Below, one piece after another: positions 46,154 through 58,520 of a stretch of 64,000 nt of DNA. The position numbers were made by a program, and so were the translations under genes. Every line of letters begins with the position of its first letter. Within the stretch, counting starts at the first letter, position 1. Origin of the DNA: Prunella strophiata (Eukaryota; Chordata; Aves; Passeriformes; Prunellidae); the NCBI GenBank assembly GCA_036583965.1, contig JAZBQD010000013.1, positions 4,380,144 through 4,444,143 of the forward strand, given 5' to 3'. Under the pieces are notes generated by a model. It saw only the letters and a list, made by a program, of their open reading frames with translations. It ran no database searches and had not been told where the DNA came from.

Positions 46154-47780
46154 GTGAGTTCCCAGCGGGCTGAGGCAGCAGCCCCGCACCCCCAGCCCTG
46201 AGCTCTGCCCTGAGCCCCCCGGGCCCAGCTCTGCGGGCTCCGGGGCATCCAGGCCCGCAGGGAAAGCACCAGCGAGGACGGAGGAATAAAATAAAAAGGA
46301 AGGGGTTAGGGAGGGAAAGGCCCCCTTAGGCCGTGATGCGCTCCATTTGCTGGATCTGGCCGTGCTTGTCAGCTCCCAAATATTCGGGATGGAGGGAAAA
46401 AAACCCCGAGAGAAGGGGAAAAATCCCACCGGGGATGGTTCTCCAGCTGGCACCAGCGGAGCAGGATAGGACCTCGCCCAAAATGAGAATTAAATATTCT
46501 CCCCCGCAGCCAGCATCCTCTCCTGGTGTCCCCTGAGGTCCCCCCGCAGCCCCCGAGGCCGCTGCAGCCGGGAACGGGAATCGCTGCCCGCTCGCTCTCG
46601 GCCTCCGGACCCTGCTGGGGAACGCGGGACCCACCCGGGAGCGGCGAGGATGAGCGGTCAGAGAAGCAGCACACGCAGGAATGCAGATAAAGACACGCGT
46701 AAAGACGTGTGTTTAAGGACAGATGTGCATACATGAGTGCGGACACCCCGTTTGCAAACACGCCCCCACACACGAAGCCTCTGCTCTCAAGCCTTTAAGT
46801 GAATTTTACATCCCGTGTATTCCATATATTATTGATTTGATATCTTTAGACCAAACGTGCAGTGTGACCGCACGAGTGCTGAGATCCAAGAGTTCCACGT
46901 GAATAAACGTGGCTGTTTGTACACGGAAATACCCACAGGCACAGCACAAAAATCGCGTGTGGGGATGTGCAGGTGATGAGATCTTCACAAACACTTGCCC
47001 AACAGCGTTTCCGCCAGCTCAAGCCATCCCTGCCCCATCCACTATCGGTTTTATATGGATATTTACGTTTTACCCGGAGCTTAAAGACGGATTTTTGGAT
47101 GCACACAAACCTTAATCAGCCCCCACACTCCTCGCAGCTCAGTGGGAGTGGGCGCAAATCTGCGCGCCAGCAGAAGGCGGGCGAGTGAATCAGCGCGGAT
47201 GCACCGCCTATGCACCACACTCTCCCTATATATATATATATATATTTATATATTATCCAGAAATACAACCAATTCTCCAGCAGCCACGGCCCCAAACACC
47301 GTGCAGCACTTACCTCCGTGGGGGTGGCGGGTCCGTGGCTGTCCCCCCCGATTTCCCGCAGCCCTGCCAGGTTTTATTCCGCTTTTTCAGCTCCTCGGGC
47401 GCGCAGGAACCGGCCCGGGCAGCTCCCGGCGCCTCGGGCCGCGGGGAGCCTCGGCTTTAGAGCCCCGCATGGCCGGAGCCCCGCTCGGCCCCCGTGCCCT
47501 CCCGCTGCCTCTCAGGCTGTCCCTGGCCCCGGAGCTCTCTCCTTGCGGGATTTCCCGGGACAGCTGCAGCCAGGGGGATGGCCGGGCTGCTGGCTCGCAG
47601 TGGGGTCGAGGTGTCAGCAGTAAGAAATAGTGCCGAGCGTGAACTCGCTCTCCCCCCACCCCGCCCGCCCTCCACACCCCTTTAAAATCACTTTTTGGGT
47701 CGGCTTAACCAAATCCAAGAGGTTTTTGCATTTCTCTCGCGGCTCCTCGGCGGCCGCCCTGCCCAGGGATGGGGCAGCGC
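46140..47780. promoter_or_regulatory. CpG-rich region upstream of TBX5
   Basis: High GC and frequent CG from 46140 to 46640 and again from 47120 to 47780, separated by AT-richer DNA. This pattern is typical of the broad CpG-island landscape around developmental transcription factor genes. It includes the consensus donor at 47314 and an AT repeat near 47226-47245. Confidence 0.45.
47314..47480 (-). other. Candidate second alternative first exon of TBX5
   Basis: A minus-strand donor CGGAG|GTAAGTG, matching the splice consensus fully at the core, has its last exon base at 47314 inside CpG-rich DNA. No TATA is evident upstream; the 5' limit given is arbitrary. Human TBX5 has transcript variants with different untranslated first exons. 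Confidence 0.25.
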
Positions 47781-50700
47781 GGCCGCCCGGTTTGTAAAAT
47801 GCAGAGACATCAGCACTTGTGGCTTCCCAACGCTCTTTTTTAATCCTTCCCTTATTTTCAGAGAAAATCAAGCTCCCTCCTAGCAAGGATTATTATTTTT
47901 CCTTTCCATTTTTAGATAATTTACTTCCCCTCTCGGACCAGTTCTCTCTTTGCTTTTATTTCCCTTTTGTTGGCCGCTTTTCGCTTTGGCCAAATACGCA
48001 CCTGGGAGCAAACAAGTGTTTAAAATAATCCTTCTCTTTGGAAGCATTTTTGTCCATTCACTTATTGGGTTTTTTTTTTTAATATGTGTTGGGTTTTTTC
48101 TCCCAATTATTTCCTATTTTCTTTCCCCTCAGTCATGGGGGCAGGGACTGACTGCATTGATCTGAGAGTTGGTATCAACAAGATATTTGTATAAAAGTCC
48201 CACCAATACAGTTCTGTCGTGTCATTATTTCCATTACAAAATCCTGCATTTAGTGCTGGAGAATTGCTTTAGACGAGCCTTCGGGGGTAGATACCTGGCT
48301 CGAGTTTTTTCTTTTCTTTCTTTATATTTTTTTTTTAATTACAGGTGAATAGCGTTTTTCTTTTAAAGTTTGTGGTTTCGGCTGTTTTGGATTTGGTTTT
48401 TGTTGGTTTGTTGGGGTTTTTTTCCCGCCCTTCTGGCTACCTTGAAGAAAAAAAAAAGTTGCAATTAAACCCCTTTTCCCCTCCCTGAGCCCATTAATTT
48501 CCCAGGCGAGCTGCAGGCTTTAAAATAGTGACGAAAATTAAAAAGAAGGAGCTGGGCAGAGGCAGGGCTTGGCGAGGCGCGGGCACAGCGCTGCCCTCCC
48601 GCACCTCCCACGCGTGGGGGTGAAGATCCCTTTTCCTCCTGGGTGCCAAGCACAGCGTGAGCATCCCCAAATTAATCCCTAATGGGGCAGGAGGGATCCG
48701 TTCTCTTTTCCTCTACAGGGAGGAGAGCCCGGGGAGACAGAGGTCCACCACCCCTCCCCAGTTTTTCCCCAGGAAAAGAGGGAATTGGGCTGCATTTCTC
48801 TTTGCGCCCATTACCTTGGGGGATTTTTTGGGGTGCCCGCTCCATTCCCGATGGATCCCGATGCCCCCAGAGGAGAGGGGCTCGTTCCCGATGCGGGCAC
48901 AGCCGGGCTGATCTGCTCAGGGCATCAATCAGGGCCTTATCTCGGCCCCGAGGAGAAAATAAAAGCTGATAAGGCCTCCGCTCTCTTCGCTGCCTGGGAA
49001 GAAACTACATGGGGGCAAACAAGGGAAAATCCTCGCTGAGAGCGATCCTGCCAGGAGCTTGGGGATGGCAAAAGGAGCCCGATCCCGCAGGGTTTGAACG
49101 GGCACCGACAAAAGGCCTCAAAGCATCACCTGTGAATGTTCTCCCTTCCCTCGCCCTCCCGCCTGAGCCCGGGGAGAGGAGCCCTGGGTTGGGGGGGACC
49201 CCCGGGCATCCCCACAGCTCCCTCATCCCGGCCGAATTTCTTCCTCCCTTTCTCTCCAACTCATTTTTCTTTCCCTCTTTCCTCCTTTCCAAGCCCTCGC
49301 GCCTGGTTTTTTCCCCCTATTTTCCGTTTTTCCCCCCTTTTCTCGCTCCCCCGGTCGCTTTTCTTCCCCTGTCCCTAAATAACGCCGAGTGACAGCGCAG
49401 CGCGGCCGCTCTGTGATATCCACATTATCCTTTGTATTCCCGCTATCCACGAATTTTGGGAGCGGGAGACGCTGCCAGGGAGGCGGGGGGGGGGTGGCTG
49501 TGGGCTCGGCCTTGGACGGGTATCACGAGCATCCTAAAATCCATTTTTATCTCTGCGGGAAAAATACAGATTGTATCAATGACCCAAGGAGTTATTGAGA
49601 TTTCTTTTGTGCGCGTGTTCAGAAAATGTTAAATAGCAAAAAATGATCACAGGAGGAATAGAAAAGAAAAAAATGAGCATTTGCTCTCTTTGTTCCAGGG
49701 CTGGGTGACGGTCCCAAACTGCAACTTCAGGGCCCTGAGTTACCCGAGTGCAGAAGAGAAATCGGTTTTGGAGGGGCAGAGCCCCGCGGGTTATCAGCGA
49801 TATCTGGGGGCAGTGGGATGCCCTATCCTGCTTCCCGAAGTGTTAATTCTGAGGGTAACAGGTATCCTCCTCTGGAGAGCTTTTCCACACAAACGGAGGT
49901 GGGAATCGGGGCTGAATATTTGGGTGGTGTCGGTACTCGGTGTGGTAAATCTGATTTTTTTTTTTTTTTTATAAGCCCGTGTGTGCTTCCATCCACACAA
50001 TCCTATAGATTTATACCTGTTCCATGGATATCAACAGTTCCTATTGATACTTGCTTCTCTGTTCTGTGGTTTTGGACACACAAAAAAAAAATAAATCCTG
50101 CTTTCACCCCACTGCAGAAAATTTTAGGAGCTCGTTTCGTTCCTGCCTGGGATTTTTGAGGAGCAGCCAGGCGTGTTTACCTGCCCCGAGTGTGTCTGCC
50201 AGGCTGCCACCACAGGGGCCGTGGGTTAATGCTTTCACCAGCTCATTTTGGGTTGAAAATCGTTCATTTCCAACGAAAAATTCTTGTGAGGGGAAAGGAG
50301 CGCTCGAATCTCTGCCCAAAAAATCCCCCTCGAAGCCCGGGTGGGACCCGCGGAGCCGAGCCCGGGCACAGGAGCCACCAAGCTCCCCACCCCGGGGGCC
50401 CGAGGAGCCGCCGTTCAAGACAATGTCTATTTTCTGTCATTAATAACTCGTTTCTTCCTTTAAAAAAAAAAAAAAAAATCTCGTTTGGATCCAAGATTGT
50501 TTTTATGATTCAGTCGGACAAGACGGAACACATGTTAGTTTAAGCAGGTTCATGAAATAGCTGTAAATCAAATAAAGTTTACGAGTTTAGCAGGAAATAC
50601 TGAAAAGATGAGGGGGAGGGAAAAAAAAATCCGCCGAGGCAGAGAGCAGCAGGCTGAAATAGTCGGTGGAGTTTTGTCCTGCTCTGTGTTTCTCTCTGTT

Positions 50701-52111
50701 CTCTTGTGCATCTTGCCGATTAAAGGCCTCGAGACCCCGTGTTGGCGCCAAGTGGCATGTTATTAATCAGTTATCCCGAGGTTCAGTCCACAGAAGAGAG
50801 AAATTTAATCACCAGAAACCAGACCCGACATAAAAGAGAAATCTAAAATCAATTCCCTCCCGTCGTCCCGTCTCCCCCTCCCCTTCCCCACCTCCGAAGC
50901 GAGCAGAACGAGCAGGAGCAATCAAGATCGCGCTCCCTCTCCCTCTTAATTGCGGCGGGAGAACCGCACATTTCTCCGAGCTTTACCACGAAAACAATTT
51001 GGAAAATAATAATAATAATAATAAAAAAACCCTACAGAAAAAAAATTCCCAAAGACCCGCAACAAGTTTGTCCTTGATCTCGCTATAAAAACGTGATTGG
51101 GGGAGAAATATCCCAAGCGGAGCCTTTTATAATGGAACCGGGGGCTGTGGCACGGGGGGGTGCGGGTGGAAATCCCATTTATCGCCGGGGAAATGATCTT
51201 TGAAGGCTCCCAGGTCTGGCGGGGAGGGGTCCCCTCACCCCAGATGCCCCCCAGCCTCTGCCTCCTTCCCCCAGCCCGGGTTTCACCACAGGACGGCAAT
51301 TCTGAGGGAAAGGTTGGGGGTGTCTGTCCCCAAATCTGCGTGTCCCCCCCAAAGCTGACACACCGATGTTCTCCCCACGCAGCCCTTCCTGGGATGCAGA
51401 ATTTTGGCATGGAAATTCCCAGATTTGGGTTAAGGTAGGAAAAGAAATCCTCGTTCCTCCTTGCTGGCCCGGGACAGGGCAGCGGGGACGGTGCCACCCT
51501 CGGGGAACGACAGCAGCGCAGAAGGGACCAAAAAAAATCATTTCTCTGCCTAAAAAATAAACCTGCTCGGAGTCTAGGGAAAACAGAGCGATGGGGATGG
51601 GCCCTGCAGGTTCCACGCGTGTTTCCACGGGGGTCACCCCGTCCCCGTTCCCTCCCGGCTGCCGGGGTCGCGCTTGTCCCCCTGGGCTAGCGTGAAGGGC
51701 ACACGGAGGAGCTGCGAGCCGGGCGGCCGCCCCGGGGCTATATTTGGAAAAGAATTTGGAAGCCCTTCCAGCAAATCTGTGCCAAAGGTACCGGGCCCCT
51801 TCCCCGAGGGTCGCCCCACGGCCCGTGGCACCGCTGCTGGCAGCGTCCTGCTCCTCTCCATCCGCGTGTTTATTCCTCGAAAGAGAAACCACTCCACAAA
51901 AATCCCCAGCTCAGAGTTTCGCCTGCCCAAGCCCCAAGAGAGGCGACTTCACCCCATGCCAGCCAACTCTCACTTTGTGCCAGCCAGATTTGCTTGTTCT
52001 GCCCTAAAAAACAATAATAGCAGGAGGGAGAGCTGCGGACCTGGATCTGGGGGGGATGAAGGGCCAGGGGGAACAGCTGCCTCTCTGCCCTCTTTCCAAC
52101 CCAGCAAAACT

Positions 52112-52144
<33 letters not shown>

Positions 52145-55100
52145 GAAAACCATATTTTCCCCGCATTTTTCTCTTCCCCAACAGCCTCTCAAAAACCTAG
52201 AAAGCAGCGCTGCGAGTTGAGCTGCCTGATGGGTTTCTTTTCCCCCTCCACGCTCTATCTGCTCGTTTTCCTACAGCCCAAACAGCCTGGAAACCACAGA
52301 AAAAATAATCAAAGTGCAGCATGTTTTCCCACAGTAGGAATTCATGTTAGCACTCTCTCCACGTCTTGATCCTCTGTTTGCGTGTGGGGATCCGGGCGGA
52401 GATGCCTTCAGATGCACAGGCACAGATGCAGGGAGAGATTTTTGGGGTGCCCAGAGAACACCCAGCCCCACGCAGTGTCCGCCCACGGCCTCGGGGGGAG
52501 GATGGATCCCCGTGGATCCGAGTATTTCCAGGTAAACACGGGAATTTCAGAGGCACAAGGGGGAGTGGAGCATCACCCACCCACCCAGCAGCCCGTGGCT
52601 TCCTCCGTGCCCGTGGCTGCCCATTCCCCACCCGGTGTTGCCCCAAAAACTCCTCTGCCACCTGGCCGAGTCCCCCCCCACGCGGCATCACACCGGGGAA
52701 AAAGAGTGAAAATAAGACGAAAAGGAAAATTTTGGATTCCCCACCCAAGGCAGCCTGCGGCCAGGAGAGCCGGTGGGCTCCGGGGGGCAGAGAGGTGAGG
52801 GGAGAGGGCTTTTCTTCTCTCCAGCAGAAAAGGGTTTTCCAAACCCCCCTGGCTGTCAAGCCCATCCCAAACTCCTCCTCTGTCTGCGGAGCGGCTCCGC
52901 TCCCCCCTCCCGGCTCCCGCAGCTGGGCGGCGTAGGTAGCTCCAGATAAGTGAAAGTGGTATTTTTATAGGCTGATAAAAGGGACTTATCTCGGCTTTCC
53001 CGAATCTGACAAAGATTCCCTAATTGGTCATTTACCCACAGCAGCCTTCCCCAGCCCAGGGCCCGCCTGCCGCTATTTTCAGCCTCCATCGGGGGTGTCG
53101 CACCCCAGGTACCCCCACGGCTGCTGCTCCCCGGCCCCTTCCCTTCCCAAATCCGCGGCCGCAGCTTCTGCTCGCTCGCACCCGCCCTGGGGGAGCCGGG
53201 GAGATCCCGCATGCCAAGAATTGCAGAGCCCGTGTGCCACGCAGCATCACCCCAGGGACTGCCACCGAGGGTGAGGTGTCCCTCTGGCCACCCTCTGTGT
53301 CCTGCCTGACCCACGAGCTGATCATCCGGCCTTTTGGCGACACCGAATATGTTTTATCACACAAAAACATTTTATCAGCTGGGGAAAAAAATCTTCTATC
53401 ACGTGCAAAGGCACATTCAAGCAGACAAAAGCTCTGTACAGAAAGAAAACGGGGGTGATGCTGAGTTCTGCACCAAGCCTTCCTCCTCCAGCCTCCAGCT
53501 GCCAAGCTTAGATGGAAATGGAATCCCTGGGATTAAATGCAAACGGCAAAGCAGAGGGACTTCATTTCTACCACAGCTTCCCAGGCAGCCCAGGTCCCCC
53601 TGAAACTGGCTAGAACCATCTCAGCATCTCAGCACCAGACTGCTCCACACATCAGCTGAGGTTTTTTTTCCCTTCAAATGCATTTTAGTCAGCAGGCTAC
53701 TAAAAAAAAAAAAAGAAAAAAAAAAAAAAAAAACAAAAAAAAACCCAAAAAACAAACCAAAAAAAAAAAAAAAAAAAACCAAACCCAAAAGCCATGACGA
53801 AAACCCCAAAAACCCAAGATGATGAGGAGGAAATGCATTTCTGAACACCCAGAGCTTGCAGCCAGTTGGCACCACAAGCCTTGAAGCAAGCTGGGAAGTC
53901 ACCCACTAAACTTATTTCTCATTTTCCTTTTTTTTTTTTTTTTTTTCTTCCTCTGTGAAAGGGGGAAGGGAATCTGGATGAACAGCCCATCTGACCTACC
54001 AGTGGTGTTGGGACATGAATCAAACACAATCAAAGGCCCCAGTGTCAGCATTAGCTTGACCCCTACAACTGCCCAGGCTCAGAGCTCAGGGGGCTGGGTC
54101 TGCCCAGGGCAGGGTGAGCCTTGCCCAGGGTTACTGGTGCCTGCCCAGGGCAGGGTGAGCCTTGCCCAGGGTTACTGGTGCCTGCCCAGGGTTATTGGTG
54201 CCTGCCCAGGGTTACTGGTGCCTGCCCAGCCCCTGGGGTTGGGGCTGCAGCCACCTCAGCCCAGCAGAGCACAGGGCCCGTGGGGATGGACCCAGCTCTG
54301 CCCCACCATGGCAGGATGGCTCTGAGTGAAAACAGATCTTCCCTCCCAAACCATCCACTCCAAACCATGGAGAAGAGGAAGGGAGGTGTGGGCTTAAAAG
54401 GTTTTTCAGTGATTTTTGGGGTTTTTTTTTGTTTGTTTGTTTGTTTTTCTTCTCATGCATTTTTCCTTTCCAGGACTTTTTTGGTCTGATTTCCCTTGAA
54501 TGGGTTTGGGAGGAACAGCTTGGCAAGGCCCAGCCCCATGGGAAAAGGCCAAATCTCAAACCCTGGGGACTTGGGACTCACAGCCCAGCCAATGTCTCCA
54601 GACCTGGCCTTGAGGCTCAGCAGGTGCTGAAAAGTGCAGGAACTGAGCTTTATTAAAGCCCAAATGTCCCATGTCATCTTCAGACACAGCACAGCCTTTA
54701 ATACCCTTTTCCACCACAGAAAGGAGGAAAGAGGAGCACATCAATTATTCCTAAATGAGATCTCCAGCAGGAGAGTGGTTTGTCTGTAGGAGCTGATGTT
54801 GATAGGGGTATTTCAGGGGAAAAAAAAAAAAATCTGGTTATTTTTCTTTTCAGTGGGCCTTCCCCACACTCAAAAGGGAAACAAAAATCAGCAAGGGATG
54901 ATCAGCAGGGAAAGCTGTTCTACCCTGGCTCTGCAGGAGCAGGCTCCAAAGGGGATGGACATGCTCCTGTCAAAGTTTCAAGCTCACCTTCCATTTAAAT
55001 GTCATTTTTAATGGAAGTGGTGCAAGCTCCCCTTCTCTCCACCAAGCCCAGCTTGGGCTATTTTTATTTCTTGTATACACACTTTAACTTAACACTGACT

Positions 55101-55573
55101 TGTGCTTTTAACCTGCTCTTTCCAAACACATAGAAATGAAATCCTCCTATTAAAAAAAAAATAATAAAAATAGATGCCAACACTCTCTCCACAACACTTG
55201 GCTCTCCAGCTTTACCAGGTGAGCTGGTATTAAATCCTGTTGCTGTATTTTCTGCAGCCACTGGGTGAGAGAGAGCTGATTTGGGAATGCCCAGGGAGAA
55301 ATGGGTCTGCTGGATCTGCTGATGCTCCTCCTGGCACGAGAAGGGAGCCTGCAGCAAGGCTCCCATCAAAGCCAAGCTCAGCAGGCTCAGGAGTCAGCCT
55401 GGGAGGGAATTCAGAGGGGGAATTCAGAGTGGGGATGTGTTCAGAGCCCAGCACATCCCTCTGGCTGCCCTGGGTGGCTCCAGCCCCTGGCAGGGAGCTC
55501 AGAGACCTTGGCACAGAGCCCAAGACCCCTGTGCCTTTGATCCTGAGCCATGGAAAAGATTACCAACCTTATA
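47781..55573. other. Upstream intergenic DNA, no gene recognised
   Basis: CpG-moderate to CpG-rich sequence with T/A tracts (49956-49970, 52114-52141, 53701-53780, 53930-53946). A palindromic TTGGCGCCAA at 50742-50751 resembles an E2F site. Segments 47820-48240, 50500-50870 and 52930-53040 are AT-rich with GATA/homeodomain words and may be conserved non-coding elements. No open frame here has a recognisable domain. Confidence 0.4.
54100..54235. repeat. Nested tandem repeat, TGCCCAGGG unit
   Basis: Two copies of a 46-bp unit containing CAGGGCAGGGTGAGCCTTG are followed by shorter units CTGCCCAGGGTTACTGGTGC repeated with one A/T change. Confidence 0.9.
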
Positions 55574-56008
55574 TGAAGAAGTACAAGCCACACAAATTAA
55601 GTAAAGTGATAATAAGTTTCTCACAAGGTGAAAATATAGAATTTTGGGGTTTTTTAGATAAGGGTTCGGGGGTCAAGATGGAGGAATTTGGGTGTGTTCT
55701 GTCCTTCCTTCTCCTTCTTCACAGCCTCCATCTTCTGGGTGATGGTGGCACTTTTGGATTGGTTTAGAGTAGAGTTGGACTGTGTAACACAGGTGATGGG
55801 TATTGGGAAATAACTGTAAATAATGTACAGGGAGTTTTTAGTATAAAAAGATAACACCACCCCAGAGGTGGGCAGTGAGCCTGGAACTGAGCTGCTGAAC
55901 AGACCTGGGCTGGTCAGGGGAAAAATCTGTTAGATAAGAAACAATAAACAACCTTGAAAACTGCACAAGAAGCTCCTGACTCCTTCTTTGGTTTCTCAGG
56001 CCAGAACA
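55574..56008 (+). mobile_element. Solo LTR of a passerine-type endogenous retrovirus
   Basis: The text GATAAGGGTTCGGGGGTCAA, a promoter TATAAAA at 55842-55848, the polyadenylation signal AATAAA at 55943-55948 and the U5-like AGCTCCTGACTCCTTCTTTG match what I remember of a common songbird retroviral LTR. It ends with ACA at about 56008. There is no primer-binding site or coding region beside it, so it is most likely a solo LTR. The left edge is approximate and I see no clear target-site duplication. Confidence 0.75.
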
Positions 56009-57900
56009 CAGAGACTTTCTCACTGATTGGGGTCATCTCAAGGTACTGAGAGACACCGACAGGGATGCCCACCCAGAGCAGATCTGGGGCCAGGCAGGAC
56101 TGTGAAGCTGCAGCTGCTTGAGCCAGCTGCCCTGCCTTGGACAGGCAGGGGATGCTGGAAACCCAGGGCTGGTCACAGCCCTCCCTCTGCCAAAGCTTTC
56201 CTGCCACCAGCTCTCAGTGGAAATTGGATTGCAGGGTGCAGGCACTGCCCCAGCTGCCTGTGAGACACCTCCTGTGGCCAGAGAGGCTCCTCAGCTCAGC
56301 CAGAACAGAGCCTGAGGTCACTGGGATGGCCAGGAAGGACAGATCTCCCCATGGCAAACCCCACGGCTGCAGGGCCAAATCCTCACCCTGAGGAAGTCTC
56401 CAGCCAGGATCATCCTGCCCCAAATTTTTGTCCATGAAATGGACAGAAAATAGACCTGAAAATACAGACTTGAACATATCAGTTCTCTGCATGTGTCACC
56501 AGTGTCATGACACAGCTGTGAGAAAACATCAAGAAGATTTGGTGTCTGCTTCACTTTCAGTGGGATGCAAATTCCCACATTTCAGACAGTTTGGGAAGCC
56601 CTGGGTGCAAGAGCTGCTGCTCATCCCAGCCAGCAGATTCCCAAATGGATCAGTGGTGTCTGTGCAGTCCCTGGTGCATCAATGTCCCTACTACACGTGT
56701 GTCCTCAGGGCCAGCAGCACATCCCACACTCCAGAGCTCCCCAAATCAGCATCCACTCCTGTGAGCCCTGATTCCCCTCCTAGGAAAAGCAAGATTTCAG
56801 GGTCTCTGACAGAAAATTCCAACACCTCTGTGTGATTTTGAGCACTTTTTTGAAGAATTGTGAACCTATCTGTAAAATGTCTGATGTCTTTTGTGATGCC
56901 ATTTGGGTGGGACAAGTGCTTTGAGGTTTCATGGTGAGCTCATCCTCGATGAAAATAAGGAATTTCAGCATCACACAGCTCTGCAAAAGGATGGGAAGAA
57001 AGCAAAACAACCTCTATCCATTCCCTCCCAGCCCCTCTTAATTCTATCCAGAGCACAGAGCTGGCTGCTTCAGCAAGGCTGGAAGCTCTAATTTGGATAA
57101 ATCTTTCTGGCAAATGCTCTAAAATCCATCTGCTTCCACAGACACGGTGGAACTGCAGCCTGAGATGGCTCTGACTGCCTCTGCTGCCTGAACTGAGAGC
57201 AGGGAGTGCAATCAAAGGGTGGAAAAGAGAGAAATGGGCTTGGGACTGCAGGAAACAGAAGCAAATTTGCCTTAAGAACAAATCCTTCAGCCTCATTAGT
57301 CAGGTTGAAGTGGTGCTTGGGGCTTTTACAAGCCCTGTGCATCAGAGAGGATTTCAGCAGGGGCACAGAGTGGCTGCTTTGTGCTCAACCAGCCACGATG
57401 GATCTCCAGCCCTGAGCGAGGTTCCTCAGGCCAGGAGCTTGAGGAAACCCTTCACAAAGCTTTGTCTCACTTTCAGAAGGCTGCCATTGGTTCTAAGCCA
57501 TCAATCCAAGGCACCACAGCTGGCAGGGGACTCCTGCAAGGGAAAGAAAAAGCAGCTCCAGCGAAGTCAAACCTCATTTCCCAAAAAATCTGGGGTGTTA
57601 CAGGGGGTTCTCCCTCTCCCTCTGTGTGGGATGGAGGTCCCTCACTCATCCCAGCATCTCTGCAGCCTCTCCATTCCTCCTTCCACGGAAAGTCCTCAGC
57701 ACACATTTGGAGCAGTTTACAGGATGATGATGACAATGTGTTTCTCCTAAATAAAATCCATTTTTAAAGAGTACATATGCAATTACTTTGGGTTTTGGCC
57801 TGTGTTCAGGAAAGAATTTCCCCTCGGGTCAGATTTGGCAGGGGCTGATGGGGTTTTCTTGCTTTTCCTCTGTAGGGTGGGCCATGGTCCACTTCCTAAG
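56009..57900. other. Upstream intergenic DNA, no gene recognised
   Basis: Moderate GC, CpG-poor sequence without recognisable exons or repeats. Confidence 0.4.
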
Positions 57901-57959
57901 ATGGTCTGGACATTTTCACCTCACAATTTCCCTGCTACTGCTGGGACCCAGGACACTGG

Positions 57960-58520
57960 CAATGCCCTTGATCTCTCCTGCATGTTCAAGCTTTTGTGGC
58001 TTTTGGTCTTTTGTACTAAGGGTCTTAAATTTGTTATAGGGTGTTGGGAAGTGTTTTATGGCCTGCAGCCTGCGGTGGATGTGCTGGGGACCCCTCTGGG
58101 TTCAGCAGCTCTTCCATGGTCACCTGTAATTGGGGGAGCCTGTGCTCCACGGGGCAGGTGGGGCCCTTCCCAGGCTCTGCCAGCCCTCCCTGGTCTGTCA
58201 CTAGCAGGGCTCTGCCATCTGACTGCCAGCAGTCCCACCCTGGCAGGGTCAGGTGGGACATCTCCCCTCGCTCTCACTTTGAGGTGTGAGGCTTATAAAC
58301 CAAGGTGAGAGGGGGGATTGGGACCATAAACAAGGTGGAACTCCTGGGACTGGGAAATTACAGAACCTGGGCTCTGCTCCTGTCCTGCAGGACACTTCCC
58401 TCTTCACTCCTCCTCCTCCAGACCACACTGGTTACTCCAGGCTCACCTGAAGTCAGAATAAAGGGCTTTTATCCACTTTTGGAACAGAGAATCCTGCACA
58501 GCTCGGTCCTAAATTGCTGA
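57960..58520 (+). mobile_element. Possible second LTR fragment
   Basis: A TTATAAA box at 58293-58299 is followed about 160 bases later by AATAAA at 58457-58462 and a U5-like stretch (CTGCACAGCTCGGTCCTAAA). This spacing suits an LTR with U3, R and U5. I do not firmly recognise the family, and the boundaries are guesses. Confidence 0.4.

Noticed and set aside
53621..53906. Phenylalanine-rich frames that resemble membrane segments
   Set aside because: Caused by the long A-rich tract at 53701-53780 read on the minus strand.
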